Below, in pieces: positions 22,330-28,420 of a stretch of 28,420 nt of DNA (position 1 is its first letter; every line of letters begins with the position of its first letter). This DNA is from a virus: positions 1 through 28,420 of the IMG/VR virus record IMGVR_UViG_3300042261_000798. One strand, 5' to 3'. The position numbers and the translations under genes are program-made. A model generated the notes under the pieces. It ran no database searches, was not told the DNA's origin, and worked only from the letters and a program-made list of their open reading frames with translations.

Positions 22330-23048
22330 GCCGCTATAAATCCATAGCATTTTTTTATTCTTTTAGCCACCAAATTACATATGCAACTATAAGTATATCC
22401 ATTATCAATACAAAATTGCTTTAGGTTTTCCACAACTAATTCCTTACCGTCTTCTGATGAAAGAATATATTCCTTCTTTTTCTTTTCTTTTTTTAAATTA
22501 CTCATTAATAATTTCGTTTCAATTGAATGGGTTTTCCCAAAAAAACCATTCTTTGTCCCCTTATGTGATTCTTTAATTTTTTCAATATGATTTTTCTTTA
22601 ATTTCTTTCCTAATTTTCTTAATCGCATAATTTTCTTAGATTCGTCGGTATGGTGTCTCCTAAAGAAACCATTATTTTTTCCAAAGAGAACTGGTGGATT
22701 TTCTCCACCCAATGTGGTATTTGTTAGTATTCCACCATCTTCTATTCTTTTCAATTCGGAAATTATTTCACCTTCAATTTTTAATGCCATTTCATTAGAT
22801 AAATTTTTGTAAATAATAACAACATCTGGGTTTTTATCCGTTTCTTCAATTATGCTTTTAATTTTTGTTGCTTTTCTATTATTCTCTTTTGAAAGGATTG
22901 AATATTGAAAATGATCAGCATATCTATAATCTTTTCCTTTTCCAACATAAAAAGGAACATAATCAAACTCAAAATTTCTAAAAACGAAAGTTTGTTTTTT
23001 TCTTGTATCTAAAATCAAATAAACATAATATCTGGTGTCATTACACAT
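22293..23048 (-). CDS. GIY-YIG homing endonuclease
   Basis: A 251-residue free-standing homing endonuclease. The GIY-YIG domain covers about 1-115: YVYLILD (8-14), FYVGKGKDYR (33-42), H46, the catalytic acid in IEGEIISE (91-98) and N110. Two NUMOD3-like DNA-binding units follow: GKNNGFFRRHHTDESKKIMR (123-142) and KNGFFGKTHSIETKLLMS (about 166-183). A C-terminal helix-turn-helix-like region (NLKQFCIDNGYTYSCICNLV) comes last. Such genes spread by cutting phages that lack them. It sits between gene 32 and the deoxysugar genes. It has a late octamer, and its ribosome binding site AAAGGA lies in a long hairpin. Its last codons and stop lie in the shared terminator. Confidence 0.9.
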   Translation of the reverse strand: MCNDTRYYVYLILDTRKKQTFVFRNFEFDYVPFYVGKGKDYRYADHFQYSILSKENNRKATKIKSIIEETDKNPDVVIIYKNLSNEMALKIEGEIISELKRIEDGGILTNTTLGGENPPVLFGKNNGFFRRHHTDESKKIMRLRKLGKKLKKNHIEKIKESHKGTKNGFFGKTHSIETKLLMSNLKKEKKKKEYILSSEDGKELVVENLKQFCIDNGYTYSCICNLVAKRIKKCYGFIAAKIKPPEIPQGV

Positions 23049-23102
23049 AAAAATTTAATCCTTTAATCAATATTTATAAACAATTCAAAGAATTAAATTT
23101 TC
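23049..23102 (-). promoter_or_regulatory. Hairpin hiding the endonuclease ribosome binding site
   Basis: On the minus strand, GAAAATTTAATTCTTT (23102 to 23087) pairs over 16 positions (two wobble pairs) with AAAGGATTAAATTTTT (23064 to 23049), which holds the ribosome binding site and ends at the ATG. The 22-base loop contains the late octamer. RNA from upstream would fold and block translation. Late RNA would start near 23065 and lack the left arm. Confidence 0.75.
23071..23078 (-). promoter_or_regulatory. T4-type late promoter in a hairpin loop
   Basis: An exact TATAAATA on the minus strand, 22 bases before the endonuclease ATG, inside the loop of the ribosome-binding-site hairpin. Confidence 0.7.
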
Positions 23103-23112
23103 TTGATATAAT
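23084..23112 (+). promoter_or_regulatory. Sigma-70-like promoter for the dehydratase gene
   Basis: TTCAAA (23084-23089), 17-base spacer, TATAAT (23107-23112), then AAGGAG and the ATG at 23129. It overlaps the hairpin region of the divergent endonuclease gene. Confidence 0.5.
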
Positions 23113-23128
23113 ACATAAGGAGAATAAG

Positions 23129-24142
23129 ATGAAAAATCTAATAGTTACAGGGGCTTGTGGTTTTATCGGTTTAAATTTCCTAAAGGAACTTAAAAACATT
23201 AGAAACCAATACAAAGAGATAATTTCCATCGATAGATTAGATTATGCTACCGAATACAATATAGAAGAATATAGAAAAACTTGCGCCAATTTAAATATCA
23301 TTAGAATTGATGGAGACATTAATAACATCACTAGTGATATTATGAGTTTATTATCTTTTGATGTTCTTAACTTCGCCTCTGGTAGCCATGTTACTAAAAG
23401 TCTATACACATCAGAGGTTTATAAAGAAAATGTCCACTTAGTCCCAAATCTTATTGATAGAATTGGTTTTAAAAACATTGAAACCTTTTATCACATTTCA
23501 ACTGATGAAGTTTATGGTGAAATTGCTCTAGATAAAACAGGTCAAGAAAACTGGTTTACTCCAAATACTCGAATTTGTCCAAATAACCCATATTCAGCAA
23601 GCAAGGCTGCTCAAGATTTATATTTAAATGCTATGAAGCACACTTATGGAATGGATGTGAAGTATATTAGATTAGCTAACCAATTTGGACCTTGGCAGCA
23701 TCCAGAAAAAATGTTTCCAAAGTCAATTCTTAGATCATTTGATGGACAACCAATTCTAATTCACGGTGATGGAAGGCACATTAGGCAATGGACCCCCGTT
23801 GTGAATAGTGTGAAGGTAATTAGAGATTATATTTCTGGTAAACTTCCTTATAGAGATGTGCTTCATATTGCAATGAAGCAGCCATTAGTAAATAACCTTA
23901 CAATAGTTGAAGAATGGATTGATATACTCAAGAACCACTTTGGAACAGAAGCAAGATTTGAATTCATCCCAGACAGATATGGTAACGATTCAATGTATGC
24001 TCTCAGTACCGATGCTGATGTTGATTTATACTTTGAAACACCAGTTTACTTAGAATTCAAGAATACAATAAGGTTTTATAAAGATAACTTGGCTCTTTAT
24101 AATAAAGCAGAAAGCCAACACTTAAAAGCGGGAGTACAATAA
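23129..24142 (+). CDS. rmlB: NAD-dependent sugar-nucleotide dehydratase, RmlB-like
   Basis: A short-chain dehydrogenase-type enzyme of 337 residues that probably converts an NDP-glucose to the 4-keto-6-deoxy sugar, as dTDP-glucose 4,6-dehydratase does. The NAD site is GACGFIG (8-14). FASGSHVTKS (82-91) resembles the RmlB SHVD-S segment. The catalytic T125-D126-E127 in STDEVYGE and Y155-x3-K159 in YSASK are all present; the T-D-E triad separates dehydratases from simple epimerases. AAGGAG precedes ATG. Its stop overlaps the next start as TAATG, and the partner has the later steps of the pathway. The exact sugar is not shown by the sequence. Confidence 0.82.
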   Translation: MKNLIVTGACGFIGLNFLKELKNIRNQYKEIISIDRLDYATEYNIEEYRKTCANLNIIRIDGDINNITSDIMSLLSFDVLNFASGSHVTKSLYTSEVYKENVHLVPNLIDRIGFKNIETFYHISTDEVYGEIALDKTGQENWFTPNTRICPNNPYSASKAAQDLYLNAMKHTYGMDVKYIRLANQFGPWQHPEKMFPKSILRSFDGQPILIHGDGRHIRQWTPVVNSVKVIRDYISGKLPYRDVLHIAMKQPLVNNLTIVEEWIDILKNHFGTEARFEFIPDRYGNDSMYALSTDADVDLYFETPVYLEFKNTIRFYKDNLALYNKAESQHLKAGVQ

Positions 24143-25410
24143 TGGAAACAATACCATTTGATTTAATCCACAATTGGTGGAATGGAAAAGTTAAAGTCAG
24201 AAAAATGAAACCATATGAAGATGGAAGAGGTTTACTTGGTGAAATAATTAGACCAGATTCCGACTCATTTAAAAATTTAGTTAATACCTACATTAGTGAA
24301 ACTAAGCCATTTATTCAAAGAGGACCACATGAACACAACCTCCAAGATGATGATTTTATAACTTGGAATTCAAGAATGATTTATGAATTCTATGACCCAG
24401 AATCAAAAGAATCAAAATATTTTATTACGGAACCAAAAGGAATTTACAGTCTCTATGTGGAGCATGGTATCCACCACGGCTATAGAAACTTAGATGCCAT
24501 TGATACAGCTTATACCTTAAATAGTCTTAATAGACCTTTTAAGGGATTTGGAAGAAACGACGAACCAGATGAAATTCGTCACGAAAAGAAAACAGTAAAT
24601 AATAAAATTTTATTTATTTTTGGTGCTGGTGGTAGATTAGGTAAATCTTTAACTGAAGTTGCTTTTAAACAAATGGGAGAACACACATACGATGTTATTC
24701 CTTATTTTGATAAGCTTCTTAGTATAGCTGAAACTGAAGCATTCTTTAAGGCACTTGATTATGCCTTACCAAACAGAGATATAACCTTTGTAAATTGTGC
24801 TGCACTTACTAACACAAAGGACTCTGGGCCACTTAATGCTGAGTGGAGATGGTCTAATGTCAATCTACCACAACTTTTCGCAAATAAATGTGCCGAAAGA
24901 AATTGGAAGTTTGTTCAGCTATCAACAGATTATGTCTATCAAGAAGTTAAAAAGGGTATTGTGAATTTTTATGTTAGTACATATACTCAATCTAAAAAAG
25001 AGATGGAAAGTATATTAAATCAAACAAACGGTATTCATTCTCTTTCAACTACGGTACTTAGAGTTTCAAATCTTTTTAGTCAAGCACCCGAAGATGTTAA
25101 TGTATTCACCAGACTCCAAAAGATAATTGACGAGAAAGGTGGTATAACAGTTGACCCAGAACTTGAAATTGCTCCAACTGATGTTGATAAACTCAGTTTA
25201 AAGATAATCAATCTTTTTATAGAGGGATTTTTCATTATTAATGGTATTAAATATGTTAATGTAATTTCGCCATCATATAAAGTTGATGAATTTGTTTATA
25301 AGTTCCTTAATACCAAAGACAAAGTGGTTGCTTGCGAGAGCGGCAAGATAAATCCGTGGGCAAATTCATTTAAAAATGATCCTTACGCAATCAAAATTAA
25401 CTTGGATTAA
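24142..25410 (+). CDS. RmlC-like epimerase fused to RmlD-like reductase
   Basis: A 422-residue, two-domain protein. Residues 15-140 form an RmlC-like cupin (4-keto-sugar 3,5-epimerase): DGRGLLGEI (27-35), R60-G-P-H63-E-H with the catalytic-type histidine, and VEHGIHHGYRNLD (106-118). After a short linker, residues 153-422 form an RmlD-like reductase: KILFIFGAGGRLGKSL (155-170), STDYVY (261-266) and Y281-x3-K285. In bacteria these are usually separate proteins. With the preceding dehydratase the pair could make a deoxysugar such as dTDP-rhamnose from an activated hexose. No RmlA (thymidylyltransferase) is in the window, so the substrate may come from the host. The two glycosyltransferases here are possible users. 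Confidence 0.8.
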   Translation: METIPFDLIHNWWNGKVKVRKMKPYEDGRGLLGEIIRPDSDSFKNLVNTYISETKPFIQRGPHEHNLQDDDFITWNSRMIYEFYDPESKESKYFITEPKGIYSLYVEHGIHHGYRNLDAIDTAYTLNSLNRPFKGFGRNDEPDEIRHEKKTVNNKILFIFGAGGRLGKSLTEVAFKQMGEHTYDVIPYFDKLLSIAETEAFFKALDYALPNRDITFVNCAALTNTKDSGPLNAEWRWSNVNLPQLFANKCAERNWKFVQLSTDYVYQEVKKGIVNFYVSTYTQSKKEMESILNQTNGIHSLSTTVLRVSNLFSQAPEDVNVFTRLQKIIDEKGGITVDPELEIAPTDVDKLSLKIINLFIEGFFIINGIKYVNVISPSYKVDEFVYKFLNTKDKVVACESGKINPWANSFKNDPYAIKINLD

Positions 25411-25421
25411 AATTTAAGGAG

Positions 25422-25429
25422 TATAAATA
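25422..25429 (+). promoter_or_regulatory. T4-type late promoter before the membrane gene
   Basis: An exact TATAAATA 18 bases before the ATG at 25448. RNA would start about 25435, at the last base of the left arm of the hairpin at 25431-25445. Confidence 0.65.
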
Positions 25430-25430
25430 T

Positions 25431-25445
25431 GGCTCAGGTAGAGCC
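25431..25445 (+). promoter_or_regulatory. Hairpin at the start of the membrane gene
   Basis: GGCTC-aggta-GAGCC, a five-pair GC-rich stem ending two bases before ATG, with the only SD-like bases (AGG) in the loop. It can form in RNA read through from the deoxysugar operon but not in late RNA that starts at its left arm. Confidence 0.55.
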
Positions 25446-25447
25446 AT

Positions 25448-26098
25448 ATGAAACTTGAGTTAGAAACATTAATTCCGTTATTACTAATTGGGGCTTTTGT
25501 TGCTACTATATATTTTAATAACTCAACCCCATCGGTGTCGCCTAATGGTTTTGCTGTTGTAAAGCCAACTAAAGATATACAAATCATAAGAGACACAGAT
25601 GATATTAAAGAAGACGATAATAAAGTTAAAATCACACATGTCGATCATCCAGAAGATGCTCTTAATTTTCGCCTTTGGCATGATTATGTCTTGCTCCCTA
25701 TGGGAGAGGACGGAAAGCCCCTCATCCCAACCAGAAAAAACGAAGACGGAACAACAACACCAATCTGGAAAATTGACATCACAAGGAAAGAATATATCTT
25801 CGACCCAGGATGGGACTTCGGGGCATACGCAGGATACCTTGGGGGATCAAAAGAAGGAACCGAAGTCAAAGACTTTGACGTTGGACTCAGAATCTCCCCA
25901 CTCCGCATCTGGAACACCTTCGCCGTTGATGGACTCGTCTCAAATCAAGCCGCAGGGGTCGGAATCTCCTGCTACCCAGCCCCAGCAAGATACGGAGAGT
26001 TCTGGAATCATGTGGGGTTTGGTTATGGTCGCGTTATTTCTTATGACGATGACTCTCAAAGAAATCTATTCTTCTTCTCACTCTCTACGAGATTTTAA
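25448..26098 (+). CDS. Membrane-anchored or exported late protein, unknown function
   Basis: A 216-residue protein with one N-terminal hydrophobic segment (about 7-24: TLIPLLLIGAFVATIYF), which may be an anchor or an uncleaved signal. A polar region (25-75) and a Gly/aromatic-rich part follow (about 110-216, with alternating residues: GWDFGAYAGYLGGS, VGFGYGRVIS), ending in the aromatic STRF. The last part looks like short beta strands, as in small barrel proteins. It stands between a late promoter and a holin-like gene, so a lysis or envelope role is plausible but unproven. Bases 25680-26000 are much richer in C-ending codons than the neighbours, and the +1 frame is fully open there. Confidence 0.75.
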   Translation: MKLELETLIPLLLIGAFVATIYFNNSTPSVSPNGFAVVKPTKDIQIIRDTDDIKEDDNKVKITHVDHPEDALNFRLWHDYVLLPMGEDGKPLIPTRKNEDGTTTPIWKIDITRKEYIFDPGWDFGAYAGYLGGSKEGTEVKDFDVGLRISPLRIWNTFAVDGLVSNQAAGVGISCYPAPARYGEFWNHVGFGYGRVISYDDDSQRNLFFFSLSTRF

Positions 26099-26423
26099 TA
26101 AAGGAAAAAATATGAGTATAGACATTGAAAAAATGGAAAGCTTCGTCTCCCAAGTTAAGGGAATGAAGTCCCCTCGTTGGGCATCAAGAAAGATGCTCGT
26201 TACTATGGCCGTGGTTGGTGCCTTAATTTGGTTGTTTAAAGGTTCTTTAGCAACCATTCTCTGGCAAGTAACTGGTTTAATTGGTCTTTGGTTGCTTTGT
26301 ACTACCGCAATCGATATTGCTGAAAAGCACTATCAGAGTCAAGTCAAATTAAAGGTGTTAGAAAACCTTTCTAAAGATGGATTGACTAAAGAAGAAGTTG
26401 AAGTCGTTGAAAAAATGACTTAA
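25638..26423 (+). other. Candidate overlapping lipoprotein-like frame
   Basis: In the +1 frame relative to the 216-residue gene, ATG at 25638 begins MSIIQKMLLIFAFGMIMSC, which has the shape of a lipoprotein signal peptide (I-M-S-C lipobox). About 100 Ser/Thr/Pro/Gln-rich residues follow, then a hydrophobic stretch (GIMWGLVMVALFLMTMTL). The frame stays open into the downstream membrane gene, so any product would be a 261-residue fusion. No good ribosome binding site is seen before 25638. It is listed as a hypothesis, not as a gene. Confidence 0.2.
26112..26423 (+). CDS. Small two-helix membrane protein, holin-like
   Basis: A 103-residue protein with AAAGGA seven bases before ATG. Two hydrophobic helices (about 26-41 KMLVTMAVVGALIWLF and 46-65 LATILWQVTGLIGLWLLCTT) are separated by a short turn. 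The N-terminus is charged (MSIDIEKMESFVSQVKGMKS), and the C-terminus is hydrophilic and charged (QSQVKLKVLENLSKDGLTKE). This is the size and layout of many class II holins, but other small membrane proteins look the same. It follows the 216-residue late gene by 13 bases, so the two are probably expressed together. No endolysin gene is in the window. Confidence 0.8.
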   Translation: MSIDIEKMESFVSQVKGMKSPRWASRKMLVTMAVVGALIWLFKGSLATILWQVTGLIGLWLLCTTAIDIAEKHYQSQVKLKVLENLSKDGLTKEEVEVVEKMT

Positions 26424-26433
26424 TAAGACCCTC

Positions 26434-26461
26434 TTGAAACTTCAAAGGTTGGACTTATAAT
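26434..26461 (+). promoter_or_regulatory. Sigma-70-like promoter for 45-44
   Basis: TTGAAA (26434-26439), 16-base spacer, TATAAT (26456-26461). AGAGG and the ATG at 26482 follow. Confidence 0.6.
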
Positions 26462-26481
26462 GGATTCCAAAGAGGATTCCT

Positions 26482-27228
26482 ATGGACTATATTGTAAAAG
26501 CCGTATTTAATGAAGATCAAGCTGGAGCATTATTCGCCGCCTTAAAGGACTTACAGCGTGTCCAATGTGACCGCTTCGCCCTCCAATTTGGTGTAGATAA
26601 GAGAATAAAAATATCCACACAGACCGAATCAAAGGCAATTGCGGTCATCCTAAACTTTGAAGATGGATTCTTCACAGACATGGATGTTACTCAAGACCAC
26701 AAGTTTTCTATTATGAATGTTAACGAAATAGTATCGGTACTCAATATCTTCTCAAGCGGATTCACAATGAAACTTTCTGCTGATAAGATGGTTCTTTCAA
26801 CAGAAGAATCCGAATTACTCTATTACAATGGTAATGCTAAGCTTATCCGACCAGGACCACAATCCCTTGAAGGTGAGTTACCATATCTCCAAAAGATTGA
26901 ATTTAATATGGAAAAGTACAAGTCATTTGTCAAGGCACTTCCAGTTCTTGATCACGGCTATACGATTTTTAAAGGCACTTCTGGAGCAGATGAAATTCAT
27001 ATTAGCATTACTGACAAGGATATTAAAGCAAATACCTTTACCCAAAAAGTAAAGTGCGAAACACTTAAAGATACTTTCAAGGTAGTTGTCAACAAGCAGT
27101 CTTTACTTTCTATTCTTGGTTCACACAACTTCACAAAATTGAATATAGGTATCTGTAAGGATATGATTCATATTGAAGGTTCTAATGTGGCTTATAAAGC
27201 TTCATTCTTTCTAAGAACAGTAGTCTAA
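26482..27228 (+). CDS. 45: gp45 sliding clamp
   Basis: The trimeric ring that tethers the polymerase to DNA and, in T4, also activates late transcription by contact with gp55 and gp33. It has 248 residues (T4: 228). It shows the two-fold repeat of clamp-type domains, with a halfway join near 120, and few sharp sequence motifs. The call rests on length, this pattern (LLYYNGNAKLIRPGP near the join; the end YKASFFLRTVV) and the position directly before the clamp loader gene 44, as in T4. The polymerase here carries a C-terminal clamp-binding box, which fits. Confidence 0.88.
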   Translation: MDYIVKAVFNEDQAGALFAALKDLQRVQCDRFALQFGVDKRIKISTQTESKAIAVILNFEDGFFTDMDVTQDHKFSIMNVNEIVSVLNIFSSGFTMKLSADKMVLSTEESELLYYNGNAKLIRPGPQSLEGELPYLQKIEFNMEKYKSFVKALPVLDHGYTIFKGTSGADEIHISITDKDIKANTFTQKVKCETLKDTFKVVVNKQSLLSILGSHNFTKLNIGICKDMIHIEGSNVAYKASFFLRTVV

Positions 27229-27237
27229 GGAGATATT

Positions 27238-28128
27238 ATGAGTGATGATCCATTTGTGGAGAAGTATCGCCCCTCTAAAATAGAGGATGTTTTAATTTCC
27301 GATTTTGACAGAGCCATTTTCTTATCGTATATTGAGAAGAAGTCTATCCCACACCTTCTTTTCCAAGGCTCACCAGGGCTTGGAAAGACTACTATAGCAA
27401 AGATTCTTGCAAGAGAGATAACAGAGGACATTCTTTATATTAATGCATCTAAAGAGACTTCTGTGGATGTTATTAGAGGTAAAGTTAATGACTTCTGTTC
27501 TACTACAGCCTTTGGTGACTACTTAAAAGTCATCATTCTAGACGAGTTTGATTATATGTCATTATCGGCACAAGCAACCATGCGAAATGTATTGGAAGAA
27601 TTCTTTGAAGTTAGTAGATTCATTCTAACTTGTAACTATTCCAATAAGGTCATGGATGCTATTAAGTCTCGTTGTCAGACCTTTCAGTTTAAACAAGTAG
27701 AACCCAAGACGATTGCAAAGAGGTGCATTGAGATTCTTAATAAAGAGAAAGTTAAGTGCAAGGAAGTTTCTCAAGTCGGTAAGCTTGTAATGAAATATTA
27801 TCCCGATATCCGTAAGACCATTAATGAGCTTGAAAGAAACTCCGTGAATGGGGTCTTTGAGTTTAATGCAGTCAATGTTGATGTTGGGGATATTCTTATT
27901 GATTTACTTAAGCAGAAGGATTGGGATGCTATAAGAAAGAATGTTGTTGGAAGTATAGACTACCCAGAGCTTTATAAGGTTATTCACGACAAAGCTGGAA
28001 CTCTTAATGAAGAGAAGAAGATTGACATAAGGCTTTTAGCTGGTGAATATTTGTTTAGACATAGTATAATAGTAGATCCAGAGATTAACTTTATGAATTG
28101 CATTGACCAAATTATTAAGGAGATTTAA
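27238..28128 (+). CDS. 44: gp44 clamp loader ATPase subunit
   Basis: The AAA+ subunit that, with gp62, opens and loads the gp45 clamp. It has 296 residues (T4: 319). The start FVEKYRPSKIEDVL (6-19) is typical of clamp loader subunits. Walker A is GSPGLGKT (44-51), Walker B with DEFD is 102-105, sensor 1 is near LTCNYS (129-134), and the arginine finger is S144-R-C146. GGAG precedes ATG, nine bases after the clamp gene. The next gene does not resemble gp62 in its visible part. Confidence 0.96.
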   Translation: MSDDPFVEKYRPSKIEDVLISDFDRAIFLSYIEKKSIPHLLFQGSPGLGKTTIAKILAREITEDILYINASKETSVDVIRGKVNDFCSTTAFGDYLKVIILDEFDYMSLSAQATMRNVLEEFFEVSRFILTCNYSNKVMDAIKSRCQTFQFKQVEPKTIAKRCIEILNKEKVKCKEVSQVGKLVMKYYPDIRKTINELERNSVNGVFEFNAVNVDVGDILIDLLKQKDWDAIRKNVVGSIDYPELYKVIHDKAGTLNEEKKIDIRLLAGEYLFRHSIIVDPEINFMNCIDQIIKEI

Positions 28129-28130
28129 TT

Positions 28131-28420
28131 ATGTCTAAAAAGAACACTAAAAAAACACAAACAAAGAAGCCAGTAAAAAATAAGCCAATTAAAAAGAAAC
28201 CAAATTGGAAAGGCGAGGAAGCTACTTTTTCAAGCTCTGTTTCTCTTAAGTCTCTTTCAATAGAAGATCGGAAAATGATTGGATATTCTAGTGATCCTTA
28301 TCAATCAGCCCGACTTTTAAATGATCCAGAAGAAATCGCTAAAGAGTCAAAACCAGATTATCAAGGACTTAAAACATCAGATTTTGAAGCGGCCTTAAGG
28401 TCCACTGGTCAGATGACAGA
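28131..28420 (+). CDS. Unidentified gene after 44, runs off the window
   Basis: The frame opens at ATG 28131, with AAGGAG nine bases upstream and two bases after the gene 44 stop, and stays open for 96 codons to the edge. The first 28 residues are very Lys-rich (MSKKNTKKTQTKKPVKNKPI), then the protein becomes mixed and polar (SLKSLSIEDRKMIGYSSDPY). T4 has gene 62 at this position, but the visible part does not look like gp62. The Lys-rich start suggests nucleic-acid contact. No function is assigned. Confidence 0.75.
   Translation, partial: MSKKNTKKTQTKKPVKNKPIKKKPNWKGEEATFSSSVSLKSLSIEDRKMIGYSSDPYQSARLLNDPEEIAKESKPDYQGLKTSDFEAALRSTGQMT

Noticed and set aside
25429-25458. Leader peptide MAQVEPYET with AAGGAG upstream
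   Set aside because: Its ATG overlaps the late octamer, and its ribosome binding site would not be in late RNA. It could be translated only from read-through RNA. Too little evidence for a gene.
25599-26423. A single 274-residue gene in the frame of the holin-like protein
   Set aside because: The 26112 start has a good ribosome binding site and follows the 216-residue gene directly. The upstream half is listed only as a possible nested frame.

Overview
The window looks like a segment of a T4-like (Straboviridae-type or relative) myovirus genome. It is AT-rich and densely packed. It carries most of the T4 DNA replication, recombination and late-transcription core: homologues of UvsY (two copies), UvsW, gp46/gp47 nuclease, gp55 late sigma factor, gp43 polymerase, UvsX, gp41 helicase, gp32 ssDNA-binding protein, gp45 clamp and gp44 clamp loader. 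Many neighbouring genes overlap as ATGA or TAATG, as is usual in phage operons. No tRNA, integrase, CRISPR array or insertion sequence was seen. The bacterial host cannot be named from this sequence.

Layout. Positions 1-3234 (minus strand): four late-type genes of unknown or structural character, including a nucleotidyltransferase-like protein that has lost its catalytic histidines. Positions 3285-6736 (plus): uvsY-like gene 1, uvsY-like gene 2, uvsW, and a GT-A glycosyltransferase. Positions 6737-7069: a 333-base gap with a compact predicted RNA fold. Positions 7070-9346: a 758-residue orphan gene behind its own late promoter. Positions 9294-12733 (minus): 46, 47, 55. Positions 12809-14251: a GT-B glycosyltransferase and a small solitary gene closed by a strong terminator. 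Positions 14351-22271: DNA polymerase, a late minus-strand repeat-rich gene, a 51-residue gene, uvsX, 41, a small helix-turn-helix gene and 32, ending in a bidirectional terminator. Positions 22293-23048 (minus): a GIY-YIG homing endonuclease. Positions 23129-25410: an RmlB-like dehydratase and an RmlC-RmlD fusion. Positions 25448-26423: two membrane-associated genes resembling a lysis or envelope cassette. Positions 26482-28420: 45, 44 and the start of an unidentified gene.

Regulation is unusually readable. Eight copies of the T4 late-promoter octamer TATAAATA occur; six lie 18-25 bases before a start codon, which fits the gp55 homologue encoded here. A second class resembles host sigma-70 promoters (TTGNNN, 16-base spacer, TATAAT) and precedes the replication genes. 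At two genes, the homing endonuclease and the 216-residue membrane protein, the late octamer sits in or beside a hairpin that would hide or crowd the ribosome binding site in long read-through RNA but would be broken in late RNA. This matches the known logic of T4 e, soc and I-TevI.

The most unusual items are: a possible second, overlapping reading frame (lipoprotein-like) inside the 216-residue membrane gene, coinciding with a sharp change of base composition; the hairpin with a promoter in its loop before the endonuclease; the three-way-junction RNA at 6850-6898; the orphan 758-residue protein; and the tandem UvsY-like pair.
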